From positions 1-64,000 of the forward strand of contig NZ_FOPP01000008.1 of assembly GCF_900113525.1 (NCBI RefSeq): a stretch of DNA of 64,000 bases, in the 5' to 3' direction. How positions within the stretch are numbered: position 1 is the stretch's first letter; every line of letters begins with the position of its first letter. Shown here piece after piece: positions 52,830 through 61,494 of this stretch. A program made the position numbers and the translations under genes. The notes under the pieces are model-generated. The model worked only from the letters and a program-made list of their open reading frames with translations, ran no database searches and was not told where the DNA came from. This stretch comes from Pedobacter insulae. GTDB lineage: Bacteria > Bacteroidota > Bacteroidia > Sphingobacteriales > Sphingobacteriaceae.

Positions 52830-55058
52830 ATGGATTTTAAATTATTCAAAGAGATGTTAAGAAGAGTATTAATGGTAACCTTTACAGCCGCTGCACTTGC
52901 TTGCAGTGCTGCGCCTGAGGTGCAGAAAATGGTTGATGGTGTGCAGAATATTAAACCAGATGAGCAGCAAAGCTTGGTGTGTAAAGAACTTGTAGGGTTA
53001 ATTGAGAATTATAATTACAAGAAAATTAAAATAAATGATTCAATTTCGTCTATTGTATTGGATAGATATATCAAAGCCTTAGATCCATCGAAGTATTATT
53101 TTTTGGCTTCAGATATTAAAGAGTTCGAAAAATATAGAACCACATTAGATGATGCATTTAGAATTGGTGATTTAAGTGGCCCGTTTTATATATTTAATGT
53201 CTATTTAAAAAGATACAATGAGCGAATTAACTACTCTATTGCGCAGATAGGAAATAAGTATGATTTTACTCAAAATGATACCTATGTATATGATCGTGAA
53301 AAAATGCCATGGATTTCGAGCACATCTGCATTAGATGAGGTTTGGAAGAAGAGAGTTAAATACGAATTGGTTAATTTGAAAATTGCAGGAGCAGACCCGG
53401 CTAAGAACGTGGAAACCTTAACTAAACGCTATGAAAACTTAAAATCTCAAGCGGCTAAATTCAATAATCAGGATGTTTTTCAAATTGTAATGGATTCCTT
53501 CACTGAGGCTATTGATCCCCATACGAATTATTTCAATCCTAGAAATGCAGAGGTTTTTAATCAAGAAATGTCAAGATCGATAGAAGGTATTGGTGCTACT
53601 TTGCAATTGGATAATGAGGTTACCAAAGTAATGTCTATCGTTCCTGGAGGACCTGCATTTAAAAGTAAACTATTAAATGCAGGAGATCGAATTGTTGCAG
53701 TAGCACAAGGTGTTGATGGGGAGTTTGTGGATATCGTTGGCTGGCGAATAGATAATGCAGTTTCTAAAATTAAAGGGCCTAAAGGCACAACTGTACGGCT
53801 AAAGGTTATTCCGGTTGGTCAGGAATTGTCTGCTAAGCCAGTTGTTATTACCTTGGTTAGGGAGAAAGTAATTTTAGCAGATCAATCTGCTAAAAAAAGC
53901 GTTAAAACTATCCAATCTGACGGTAAACCTTTTAAAATAGGTATCATTGATGTACCTGCTTTTTATGCAGATTTTAAGGCAGCTAATGCTGGAGATCCTA
54001 ACTATAAGAGTACGACACGAGATGTAAGATTATTGATCGATAGTTTAAAAAGTATTGATAAAGTAGATGCTATTGTGATGGATTTACGTGCCAATGGAGG
54101 AGGTTCATTGGTAGAAGCAATTGATTTAACAGGGTTGTTTATAGATAAAGGTCCAGTTGTGCAAGTGAAAGATCTAAGAAGTGCGGTGGATGTTAACGAA
54201 GATAAGAACCCTGGGGTCGTATGGAATGGCCCTCTTGGTGTAATTGTAGATCGGTTAAGTGCATCGGCATCCGAGATTTTTGCAGGTGCAATTCAAGATT
54301 ATGGTAGGGGAATTGTGATGGGTACGCAAACCTATGGTAAAGGTACCGTACAATCATCAATTGATATGAACAGGCTTTTTAAACAGTCATTTCTACAAGA
54401 AATTTCGGCGGCATTAAAACCTAAAGTTAAGACGACTCCTGTTTCTAGTGGTAATACTGCGGGTGTAGCAGCACCAGTGGTAGATAAGGACGGAATTATA
54501 CAATTTGGACAAGTCAATTTAACTATGGGTAAATTTTACCGTGTTAACGGTAGTAGTACTCAACATAAAGGTGTTATTCCAGACATTAATTTCCCTTCTG
54601 TTTACCCAATGGATAAAATTGGAGAAGATACTGAGCCCTCTGCATTGCCATTTGACGTTGTAAAACCATCTAATTACACTAGTGTTGCGGATCTATCTGC
54701 TATAAAAGCCGATTTGTTAAAATTACACGAACAGCGCATGGCAAAATCTGTCAACTATAAAGTATTAGTAGAAGACATAGCCGAAGGTAAGAAACGTGAT
54801 AATGAGACGACGGTTACCTTAAATGAGGCCAAACTTAAAGCGGAAAGAGATTTATTGGAAGCCAAAGTATTGGCAAGAACAAATCAGTTGAGGGAAGCTA
54901 AGGGGTTGCCTCTTCTTAAAAAGGGCGATAAACCAACTAAAGAAGAAGCCTTTGATTTTGTACAAGATGAGAGTTTAAAGGTGATGGTTGATTTTATGAA
55001 ACTGTCGGGAATTGATCAAAAATTGACTAATAATATAAACCCAGTTATTAATAAATAA
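52830..55058 (+). CDS. Carboxy-terminal processing protease (Prc/Tsp, S41)
   Basis: This periplasmic tail-specific protease has 742 residues. A signal-like segment ends LAC (Cys25), suggesting lipid anchoring. Residues 40-225 form the Tsp N-terminal domain, and a PDZ domain follows (about 245-330; GIGATLQLDNEVTKV). The S41 catalytic domain has Ser481 in SASASEIFAGA and Lys504 in TYGKGTVQ. A C-terminal DUF3340-like region completes the family's E. coli-type architecture. It is monocistronic, followed by a small membrane-protein gene. Confidence 0.93.
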   Translation: MDFKLFKEMLRRVLMVTFTAAALACSAAPEVQKMVDGVQNIKPDEQQSLVCKELVGLIENYNYKKIKINDSISSIVLDRYIKALDPSKYYFLASDIKEFEKYRTTLDDAFRIGDLSGPFYIFNVYLKRYNERINYSIAQIGNKYDFTQNDTYVYDREKMPWISSTSALDEVWKKRVKYELVNLKIAGADPAKNVETLTKRYENLKSQAAKFNNQDVFQIVMDSFTEAIDPHTNYFNPRNAEVFNQEMSRSIEGIGATLQLDNEVTKVMSIVPGGPAFKSKLLNAGDRIVAVAQGVDGEFVDIVGWRIDNAVSKIKGPKGTTVRLKVIPVGQELSAKPVVITLVREKVILADQSAKKSVKTIQSDGKPFKIGIIDVPAFYADFKAANAGDPNYKSTTRDVRLLIDSLKSIDKVDAIVMDLRANGGGSLVEAIDLTGLFIDKGPVVQVKDLRSAVDVNEDKNPGVVWNGPLGVIVDRLSASASEIFAGAIQDYGRGIVMGTQTYGKGTVQSSIDMNRLFKQSFLQEISAALKPKVKTTPVSSGNTAGVAAPVVDKDGIIQFGQVNLTMGKFYRVNGSSTQHKGVIPDINFPSVYPMDKIGEDTEPSALPFDVVKPSNYTSVADLSAIKADLLKLHEQRMAKSVNYKVLVEDIAEGKKRDNETTVTLNEAKLKAERDLLEAKVLARTNQLREAKGLPLLKKGDKPTKEEAFDFVQDESLKVMVDFMKLSGIDQKLTNNINPVINK

Positions 55059-55154
55059 CTTATTGGTATAGCCAAATCTATAAGCAGTCTTCCAAACAAA
55101 CGGACTTTCACATTGTTATTAGTTTGATCGCTCGATTAAATAGAACATAAGAAA

Positions 55155-55340
55155 ATGAATGTAAAACGTATTTTTGGGACTGTTTTAACAATATTAGGGA
55201 TAATAGGGTTAATTTATGCTGGTGTAGGATTTGTAAATCATACTATCCAGAGCCGTGAACTTATTGTAATGGGAGTAATTGGCGTGATCTTTTTTGTTTC
55301 CGGGATTAGTTTAGTAAGGAATACGAAAGATGAAGCTTAA
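55155..55340 (+). CDS. Small two-helix membrane protein
   Basis: The 61-residue protein has two hydrophobic helices (FGTVLTILGIIGLIYAGVGF and LIVMGVIGVIFFVSGISLV) and a short charged tail (RNTKDEA). Such proteins are common in Bacteroidota, without known function. The ATG, clean helices and position between two unrelated genes support it as real. It converges on the CapA gene. Confidence 0.65.
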   Translation: MNVKRIFGTVLTILGIIGLIYAGVGFVNHTIQSRELIVMGVIGVIFFVSGISLVRNTKDEA

Positions 55341-55351
55341 CTGTTTAGCTA

Positions 55352-56452
55352 CTAATTAGCCGACGTTATTTCTCCTTCTTCTGAAAAAATAAGATTGTGG
55401 CCTTTAAAGTCGACATCAGTTAAATACTTCATTCTTTTATAGGCTGCCTGGGTCGGGTCTAATAATAGACCTTTGCTTTTATCTTGCTTAACAGAAATTA
55501 TGTTGGCCGATATAAAGTCCCCTTGGGAATTAATGTTTAGTTTTAATAGTGGTGCGAAACCATTTGGCCCTTTTAAACTAAACATTCCATAGGTGCAAAA
55601 ATTACCTAAACTATAAGCAATAAATTTTTGCTTGTAAACCTCTATTGCGCGCGTTACATGCGGGCCGTGACCTAATACCACATCGGCACCTGCATCTATC
55701 ACTGCATGGGAAAAAGCATATACATTTCCTCTATTTTCTTTGTAAAACATCTCAGTTTTCTTGGTCACGTGTTCAAAATTAGCTCCCTCAGCTCCTCCGT
55801 GAAAAGAAACAATTACGATATCTGCTTGGTTTTTTAGGGCAGCCACCAGCATTTTGGCGCTATCTATATTGTTAATCGAAAGGGTATTTTCATTAGGAGC
55901 AAAAGCACAGAACGCATACTTTATATTGTCTTTTTCAAAAATGGAAAAGGGCTTATCTAATTGCCCGGCATAATGAATTTGCAAAGAGTCCAGGATTTTT
56001 GCAGTATTCCTCCTTCCTCTAGCATCAAAATCCCCGACATGATTATTGGCGACACTCAGTAAATTAAACCCAGCTTTTTTTAAAATTCCTGCATAACGAT
56101 CCGGCATTCTAAAAGCATAACAGCTAGCAGGGTTAAGTCCCTTACACTTGTTTGAGTTCCCGGAGTTTAAGAAACAGCCCTCTAAATTTCCGAATATGAT
56201 ATCCCCTTTTAATAGAGAATCAACTGCAGCAAAACTACCTATCGCATCATCTGGAGGTAGATTTAATTTGCTGGGAAACCCAGACCCAAGCATGATATCG
56301 CCAACCGCTGTGATGTGAATCGTATCTTTGGTCTTTTTTATTGTATCGATAGCTGGTGTTTCCTGAACTACCGGAATAGTTTTATGCTGGCAGCCTATAG
56401 AAATATAAGCGCCGAGGATGACCAGTGATAAAAAAGCTAAGAATCTATTCAT
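55352..56452 (-). CDS. CapA-family lipoprotein (PGA-capsule-type metallophosphatase fold)
   Basis: The 366-residue protein has a lipoprotein signal ending at Cys21 (YISIGC). The mature chain matches CapA/PgsA-type proteins of the calcineurin fold. GDIMLGSGFP, FGNLEGCF, VANNHVGDFD, SFHGGAEG and LGHGPHVTRA each fit metal-binding motif positions. In Bacillus CapA handles poly-gamma-glutamate, but no capBC genes are present here, so that role is unlikely. It lies downstream of the NlpC/P60 gene, separated by a hairpin. Confidence 0.85.
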   Translation of the reverse strand: MNRFLAFLSLVILGAYISIGCQHKTIPVVQETPAIDTIKKTKDTIHITAVGDIMLGSGFPSKLNLPPDDAIGSFAAVDSLLKGDIIFGNLEGCFLNSGNSNKCKGLNPASCYAFRMPDRYAGILKKAGFNLLSVANNHVGDFDARGRRNTAKILDSLQIHYAGQLDKPFSIFEKDNIKYAFCAFAPNENTLSINNIDSAKMLVAALKNQADIVIVSFHGGAEGANFEHVTKKTEMFYKENRGNVYAFSHAVIDAGADVVLGHGPHVTRAIEVYKQKFIAYSLGNFCTYGMFSLKGPNGFAPLLKLNINSQGDFISANIISVKQDKSKGLLLDPTQAAYKRMKYLTDVDFKGHNLIFSEEGEITSAN

Positions 56453-56464
56453 ATTTCATAAAAA

Positions 56465-56492
56465 AATCCTCTCCGCTTAAACGAAAAGGATT
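56465..56492 (-). terminator. Weak terminator after the NlpC/P60 gene
   Basis: On the minus strand AATCCT and AGGATT bracket a loop and are followed by a T run. It lies between the NlpC/P60 and CapA genes. The stem is only six base pairs, so some read-through is likely. Confidence 0.5.
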
Positions 56493-56525
56493 GTATGTTT
56501 TTGATAATATAACTGCAAACTACCT

Positions 56526-57077
56526 TTATTCCTCAACAAACTCTGTCTTTGTTCCTTCAAGAATTCTACCGCCTTTATAGAAGTAACGACTATAATAAGG
56601 TTCATTTAAATTACTTATTTTAACTCCGCCAGAGCTTGAATGGGCAAACCGACTATCGCCTAAATAAACTCCTACATGAGAAATGCTACGACTTTTGATT
56701 TTGAAGAAAACTAAATCACCCTCTTTTAACTCGTCTTTCGACAAAGGATCAGTCATGCTGAAAATATCTCGGGAGTTACGTAAAATTGTGGTATTAAATA
56801 CTTTATCGTAAATGGTCTTTGCAAAAGCTGAACAATCTATTCCTTTTTTTGTATTTCCGCCAAAACTATATGGCGTTCCAATCCACTCGTAAATAAACTT
56901 GTATAATTTTAAGTTAGAGGTTGCGTTTACTGCTACACCCATTACTTGAGAAAAATACTGTGATGCTAAGTTGTCAGGATCTTCTAATTTGCTGTCTTGT
57001 TTAGTTTTATTTTGTGCGAATGCGGTAGTAAAACAACATAATGCGATGAGAGTCGAAAACAAAAACTTTTTATTCAT
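56526..57077 (-). CDS. NlpC/P60 (C40) peptidoglycan peptidase
   Basis: The 183-residue secreted protein has a signal peptide (FSTLIALCCFTTAFA) and one NlpC/P60 domain from about residue 55. The catalytic triad is readable: Cys82 in GIDCSAF, His134 in ISHVGVYLG and His146 in FAHSSSGG. It would cleave peptidoglycan stem peptides (gamma-D-Glu-diaminopimelate). It stands upstream of the CapA gene on the same strand. Confidence 0.9.
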   Translation of the reverse strand: MNKKFLFSTLIALCCFTTAFAQNKTKQDSKLEDPDNLASQYFSQVMGVAVNATSNLKLYKFIYEWIGTPYSFGGNTKKGIDCSAFAKTIYDKVFNTTILRNSRDIFSMTDPLSKDELKEGDLVFFKIKSRSISHVGVYLGDSRFAHSSSGGVKISNLNEPYYSRYFYKGGRILEGTKTEFVEE

Positions 57078-57469
57078 GTTATACTGTTAAGTTTGGGTTA
57101 AAAATACTTACACTTAAACGTACACCACTGCGGGCTTATTGTAAGGAAAACAAAAGTAGGACTTTAGAAAGTGTTATCCAAATATTTTTATTCGTGTTCT
57201 ATAAGCTTACCAAGAATTCTCTAGAATCTTAAGTTTAAGGTAATTAAATAATAGTGTGTATTCTTTACACCTAGCAAAATTTAATTCGAAAGCTATCTTT
57301 GTTGGTGAAATCTTATTTGTTGATTGTGAATAAGGGGCATTGTGTCCGTTAAAAACGTTTAAGTATCGCATCATGAAAGGGATGGAGCGATAAAGCAGTT
57401 ATCGTAATTTTAACGATAGCTTTTCACGATTTTCGTTTGAAACGTAGCATAAAATACAATAAAAAAAAT
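57078..57469. other. Long AT-rich gap between the NlpC/P60 gene and pdhA
   Basis: There is no coding frame of note. At 57392-57424 a hairpin (TATCGT/ACGATA with flanking AAAGC/GCTTT) ends in TTTT and could be a terminator-like structure in the pdhA upstream region. Otherwise I see no repeat shared with the rest of the window. Confidence 0.35.
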
Positions 57470-57477
57470 TAGATTTG
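57470..57477 (+). promoter_or_regulatory. -7 box of the pdhA operon
   Basis: TAGATTTG matches TANNTTTG, 29 bases before the pdhA ATG. The -33 position has no clear TTTG. Confidence 0.55.
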
Positions 57478-57506
57478 CTCTCGTAAATAAAAATCAATAC
57501 CTCAAC

Positions 57507-58502
57507 ATGAGTGCAGTAGAAATAAATAAGGATACCTATTTGAAATGGTTTGAGTCGATGTTGCTGATGCGCAAGTTCGAAGAGAAGACTGGACAATTAT
57601 ACGGACAACAGAAAATCCGTGGATTTTGCCACTTATATATAGGTCAGGAGGCCGTAGTAGCAGGAGCAATTTCTGCAATGGGTCCTGAAGATTCGATGAT
57701 TACTTCATACAGAGATCATGCGCATGGATTAGCTTTGGGTATGAGTGCTAATAGTATTATGGCCGAGATGTATGGTAAGATTACGGGCTGTTCAAAAGGA
57801 AAAGGTGGATCGATGCACATTTTTAGCAAAGAGCATAACTTTTATGGTGGACATGGAATTGTAGGCGGTCAGATGCCTTTAGGTGCTGGTATTGCATTTG
57901 CAGAAAAATATAAAGGCACCAAAAATGTAAACATTTGTTATATGGGTGATGGAGCTGTTCGTCAAGGCGCCCTAAACGAATCATTTAATATGGCCATGTT
58001 ATGGAAGTTGCCCGTAATTTTTGTTTGCGAAAACAACGGTTATGCAATGGGTACTTCGGTAGAGCGTACAACTAATATGACTGATATTTATAAAATCGGT
58101 TTGGGTTTTGATATGCCTTGTGCCCCGGTAGATGGAATGGATCCGGTTGCAGTTCATAATGCAATGGATGAAGCTATTCAACGTGCGCGCAATGGAGAAG
58201 GGCCAACATTCTTAGAGATGAGAACTTACCGTTACCGTGGTCATTCAATGTCCGATCCGGCTAAGTATCGTACCAAAGATGAGCTAGAAGAGTATAAAGC
58301 AAAAGATCCTATTGAGCAAGTTCGGGAAGTAATTTTGAAAGAGAAATATGCGGATGATAAATGGATTGCTGAAATTGAAGAGAAAGTAAAAGGGATTGTT
58401 GATGAATCAGTAAAATTTGCCGAAGAATCTCCATGGCCGGATGTATCTGAGCTTTATAAGGATGTCTATGTACAGGAAGATTATGCTTACAACAAAGATT
58501 AA
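57507..58502 (+). CDS. pdhA: Pyruvate dehydrogenase E1 component, alpha subunit
   Basis: E1-alpha with E1-beta decarboxylates pyruvate and loads the lipoyl arm of E2. The 331 residues show the thiamine diphosphate motif GDGAVRQGALNESFN near residue 147, followed by VCENNGYAMGTSV. A RGHSMSDPAKYR segment near 244, where E1-alpha enzymes carry their phosphorylation loop, is also present. The E1-beta gene is not adjacent; instead the E2 gene follows after 31 bases. Confidence 0.95.
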   Translation: MSAVEINKDTYLKWFESMLLMRKFEEKTGQLYGQQKIRGFCHLYIGQEAVVAGAISAMGPEDSMITSYRDHAHGLALGMSANSIMAEMYGKITGCSKGKGGSMHIFSKEHNFYGGHGIVGGQMPLGAGIAFAEKYKGTKNVNICYMGDGAVRQGALNESFNMAMLWKLPVIFVCENNGYAMGTSVERTTNMTDIYKIGLGFDMPCAPVDGMDPVAVHNAMDEAIQRARNGEGPTFLEMRTYRYRGHSMSDPAKYRTKDELEEYKAKDPIEQVREVILKEKYADDKWIAEIEEKVKGIVDESVKFAEESPWPDVSELYKDVYVQEDYAYNKD

Positions 58503-58533
58503 TTTTAGAACGCAATTCAATAGAAATATATAA

Positions 58534-60171
58534 ATGGCTGATATAGTAAAAATGCCCAAAATGAGCGACACCATGACCGAAGGGGTAATGGCGAAGTGGC
58601 ATAAGAAAGTGGGCGATAAAGTTAAGAGTGGCGATGTTTTGGCTGAGGTAGAAACTGATAAAGCCACCATGGATTTGGAGTCGTATTGGGATGGAACGCT
58701 TTTATTTATCGGAGTTGAAGAAGGTAAGGCAGTTCCCGTTGACGCTGTTATTGCCGTAATCGGTAAGGAAGGCGAAGATTATAAAGCCGCCTTAGAGGCT
58801 GAAGCTGGGACCGGAAGTAAGGAGCCTAAAGCTGAAAGCGAACAACCCAAAGGTGAAGCACCTGCTGAAGGCGGAGGTTTAAGTGAAGAAGAACTCGCTA
58901 AAAAAGGCGTAACCGTAATTCGCATGCCTTTGTTGAGTGATACCATGACTGAAGGTGTTATTGCGGAATGGCATAAAAAAGTTGGAGACAAAGTTAAGGA
59001 TGATGATATCTTAGCTGATGTAGAAACCGATAAGGCAACGATGGAAGTAATGGGTTACGCAACAGGAACTTTATTACATGTTGGCGTGAACAAAGGGGAG
59101 GCGGCCAAAGTAAATGGTATTATTGCCATCGTTGGTCCCGAAGGAACTGATATTTCTGGGATTTTAGCTGGCGGCACTGAGCCAAAAGCCGAAAGTTCAA
59201 AACCTAAAGCTGACAGCGAAGAGCCCGCGGCGAAAGCTGAAGCACCAAAAGAGGAAGAAAAAGCTCAAGTAGTTTCTAATTCAAACGGAGGCCGTATCAT
59301 TGCATCCCCGTTAGCTAAGAAAATAGCAAAAGAGAAAGGCATTGATTTATCACAAGTTGCGGGTAGCGCAGAAGGTGGACGGATAATCAAAAAAGATATC
59401 GAGAACTTTAAACCATCAGCTGCTCCTCAGGCTGAAAGTGGAAAAGTTGTTGCAGCTGCTGCTCCGGTAATCCCTACTTATGTAGGTGAGGTTAAATTTA
59501 CAGAAGCACCGGTTTCGCAAATGCGTAAAGTTATTGCAAAGCGTTTAGCCGAAAGTTTGTTCACTGCCCCTCATTTCTACTTAACGATAAGTGTTGACAT
59601 GGATAATGCAATGCTTGCTCGTACAGCAATTAATGCGGTTGCTCCAGTAAAAGTTTCTTTCAACGATATTGTAATTAAAGCGGTTGCTGTTGCATTGAAA
59701 AAACACCCGGCTGTAAACTCATCATGGGGAGGAGACAAAATCCGTTTCAATGAGCATACAAATATTGGCGTAGCTATGGCTGTTGAAGATGGCTTATTAG
59801 TACCAGTTGTTCGTTTTGCAGATGGCAAATCACTATCGCACATTTCTGCTGAAGTTAAAGATTTCGGTCAGAAAGCAAAAGCTAAAAAATTACAGCCATC
59901 AGACTGGGAAGGAAGTACTTTCACTGTATCTAATTTAGGGATGTTTGGTATAGACGAATTTACTTCAATCATTAACTCTCCTGATGGGGCTATTTTATCC
60001 GTAGGAGCTATTCAGGCAATACCTGTAGTTAAGAATGGTGCCGTGGTTCCAGGGAATGTGATGAAGTTAACTTTAGGTTGTGATCACCGGGTAGTTGATG
60101 GTTCAACTGGAGCGCAATTCTTACAAACCTTAAAGGGATTACTTGAAGAGCCGATCAGGTTATTGGCGTAA
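58534..60171 (+). CDS. Pyruvate dehydrogenase E2, dihydrolipoamide acetyltransferase
   Basis: E2 is the core that transfers the acetyl group to CoA. The 545-residue protein has two lipoyl domains with modified Lys43 and Lys167 (each in ETDKATM). A peripheral-subunit-binding domain (about 255-290; ASPLAKKIAKEKGIDLS) and the catalytic domain (from 325) with His518 in DHRVVDGSTGA follow. Ala/Pro/Glu/Lys linkers join them. It ends with a strong terminator. Confidence 0.95.
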   Translation: MADIVKMPKMSDTMTEGVMAKWHKKVGDKVKSGDVLAEVETDKATMDLESYWDGTLLFIGVEEGKAVPVDAVIAVIGKEGEDYKAALEAEAGTGSKEPKAESEQPKGEAPAEGGGLSEEELAKKGVTVIRMPLLSDTMTEGVIAEWHKKVGDKVKDDDILADVETDKATMEVMGYATGTLLHVGVNKGEAAKVNGIIAIVGPEGTDISGILAGGTEPKAESSKPKADSEEPAAKAEAPKEEEKAQVVSNSNGGRIIASPLAKKIAKEKGIDLSQVAGSAEGGRIIKKDIENFKPSAAPQAESGKVVAAAAPVIPTYVGEVKFTEAPVSQMRKVIAKRLAESLFTAPHFYLTISVDMDNAMLARTAINAVAPVKVSFNDIVIKAVAVALKKHPAVNSSWGGDKIRFNEHTNIGVAMAVEDGLLVPVVRFADGKSLSHISAEVKDFGQKAKAKKLQPSDWEGSTFTVSNLGMFGIDEFTSIINSPDGAILSVGAIQAIPVVKNGAVVPGNVMKLTLGCDHRVVDGSTGAQFLQTLKGLLEEPIRLLA

Positions 60172-60195
60172 GATACTTTTAGAAAAATTTATAAT

Positions 60196-60226
60196 AAAGC
60201 CTCCACATTAGTTGGGGGCTTTTTTG
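60196..60226 (+). terminator. Terminator after the E2 gene
   Basis: AAGCCTCCA pairs with TTGGGGGCTT (one G-T pair) around a six-base loop, followed by T. It also bars the longer reading of the next gene (from 60212). Confidence 0.85.
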
Positions 60227-60238
60227 TTATCTTTATTA

Positions 60239-61408
60239 ATGGATAACAAACGCTATCAGCCTATTCAGCCTAATCAACGTACCGTTATTGTCGACATTTT
60301 AAGAGGCTGGGCGCTTTTGGGTGTAGTACTGATGAACTATTATGACTTTTTTACGTTAGGTAGAAACTGGGAAACATTTAAACCAGACGCTTTCACAAAC
60401 ATCGCAATGTATATTATTAGTATCGTGTTCGCAGCTAAATCGTGGACCTTGCTGAGTGTATTATTTGGGTATGGTTTTGCGGTGCTGATGAATAATGTTA
60501 AAGGTAAGGGCCATAATCCCTATGGGTTTTTTGCTGGCCGAATGTTTTGGCTTTTGGTGCTGGCTGTTATTAATAGTGCGCTGTTTTTTGGCGATATTTT
60601 AAAAGATTATGCCGTGCTGGGTTTTCTAATGCTATGCTTTTATAAAAGTTCGGCAAAAACAACTTTTAGATTGAGTATTGTTTTGCTTGTTGCCCTCCCT
60701 GCAATTGTGGGATATGTGGGCTCATTAAAAGACACCGGCTGGATCCAAATGGAAAAGCAATTTCCACTATATCACAGTAATAATTTAATTGATGTATTTT
60801 GGTTCGGATTGAAGGGGACCTATTTTGCGCAAATGATGAGTAAGCCTTATTTGTATGCTGTGCATGTGGCGATGTTTATTTGCTTTCTGTGGGGTTTCAC
60901 GCTGTATAAGATTAATTTCTTCGACGATTTTTCTACTAAAATAAAGCAAGTTAAAAGGGTTTTTTGGATTAGTTTAAGTGTAACCGTTTTCTTAACTGCG
61001 TTTTTTATGGTCACACAGAAATTAGGGTGGGCTTTTTTAACCTATTATCGAATGCGTTATTGGCTTATTTTTGCAACTATGTTAACCATTGGAAGCGGCA
61101 TATGCTGGCTATATATTTCTGGTAAATTGAAATCTTTTTTTGCAAGTTTAGCCGTTTTCGGCAAAATGACCTTAACGAATTATATGACGCAAAATTTAAT
61201 TGGTTTGCTTGTCTTTTCTGGCTTTGGACTTGGGTTTTGGAATACAAAACCAATTTGGTTCTATTTGCTACTGGCGATTCTTGTTTATACCATTCAGGTC
61301 TATTTTAGTAGGTGGTGGCTTTCGAAGTATAACTATGGTCCGGTAGAGTGGGTATGGCGACAGTTGAGCTATAGGAAAAGTTTGCCTTTGACGAGGCTAA
61401 AAGACTAA
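60239..61408 (+). CDS. DUF418-family membrane protein
   Basis: The 389-residue protein (ATG 60239, MDNKRYQPIQPNQR) has about ten hydrophobic helices. RGWALLGVVLMNYYDFF near residue 24 and FGKMTLTNYMTQNLIGLLVF near 308 are DUF418 hallmarks, and VEWVWRQLSYRK ends the chain. DUF418 proteins are related to membrane acyltransferases, but their role is unproven. A start at 60212 would lie inside the E2 terminator. TATCTTTA three bases before the ATG may be its -7 box. Confidence 0.82.
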   Translation: MDNKRYQPIQPNQRTVIVDILRGWALLGVVLMNYYDFFTLGRNWETFKPDAFTNIAMYIISIVFAAKSWTLLSVLFGYGFAVLMNNVKGKGHNPYGFFAGRMFWLLVLAVINSALFFGDILKDYAVLGFLMLCFYKSSAKTTFRLSIVLLVALPAIVGYVGSLKDTGWIQMEKQFPLYHSNNLIDVFWFGLKGTYFAQMMSKPYLYAVHVAMFICFLWGFTLYKINFFDDFSTKIKQVKRVFWISLSVTVFLTAFFMVTQKLGWAFLTYYRMRYWLIFATMLTIGSGICWLYISGKLKSFFASLAVFGKMTLTNYMTQNLIGLLVFSGFGLGFWNTKPIWFYLLLAILVYTIQVYFSRWWLSKYNYGPVEWVWRQLSYRKSLPLTRLKD

Positions 61409-61482
61409 ATCTTAAAGCATTTAGAGCCGCCACACTTTAAATTGTCTTTAGGCTTTGTCCTTTAAGCTTTCAGCTTTTTTTG

Positions 61483-61490
61483 TACTTTTG
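61483..61490 (+). promoter_or_regulatory. -7 box of hisS, four bases from the ATG
   Basis: TACTTTTG followed by CGCC and ATG at 61495, the same arrangement as at panD. A TTTA lies 18 bases upstream. It excludes the longer frame from TTG 61480, which overlaps the box. Confidence 0.6.
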
Positions 61491-61494
61491 CGCC

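Noticed and set aside
55352..56452. CapA as evidence for a poly-gamma-glutamate capsule
   Set aside because: No capB or capC homologue is present, and stand-alone CapA-like lipoproteins are common without such a capsule.
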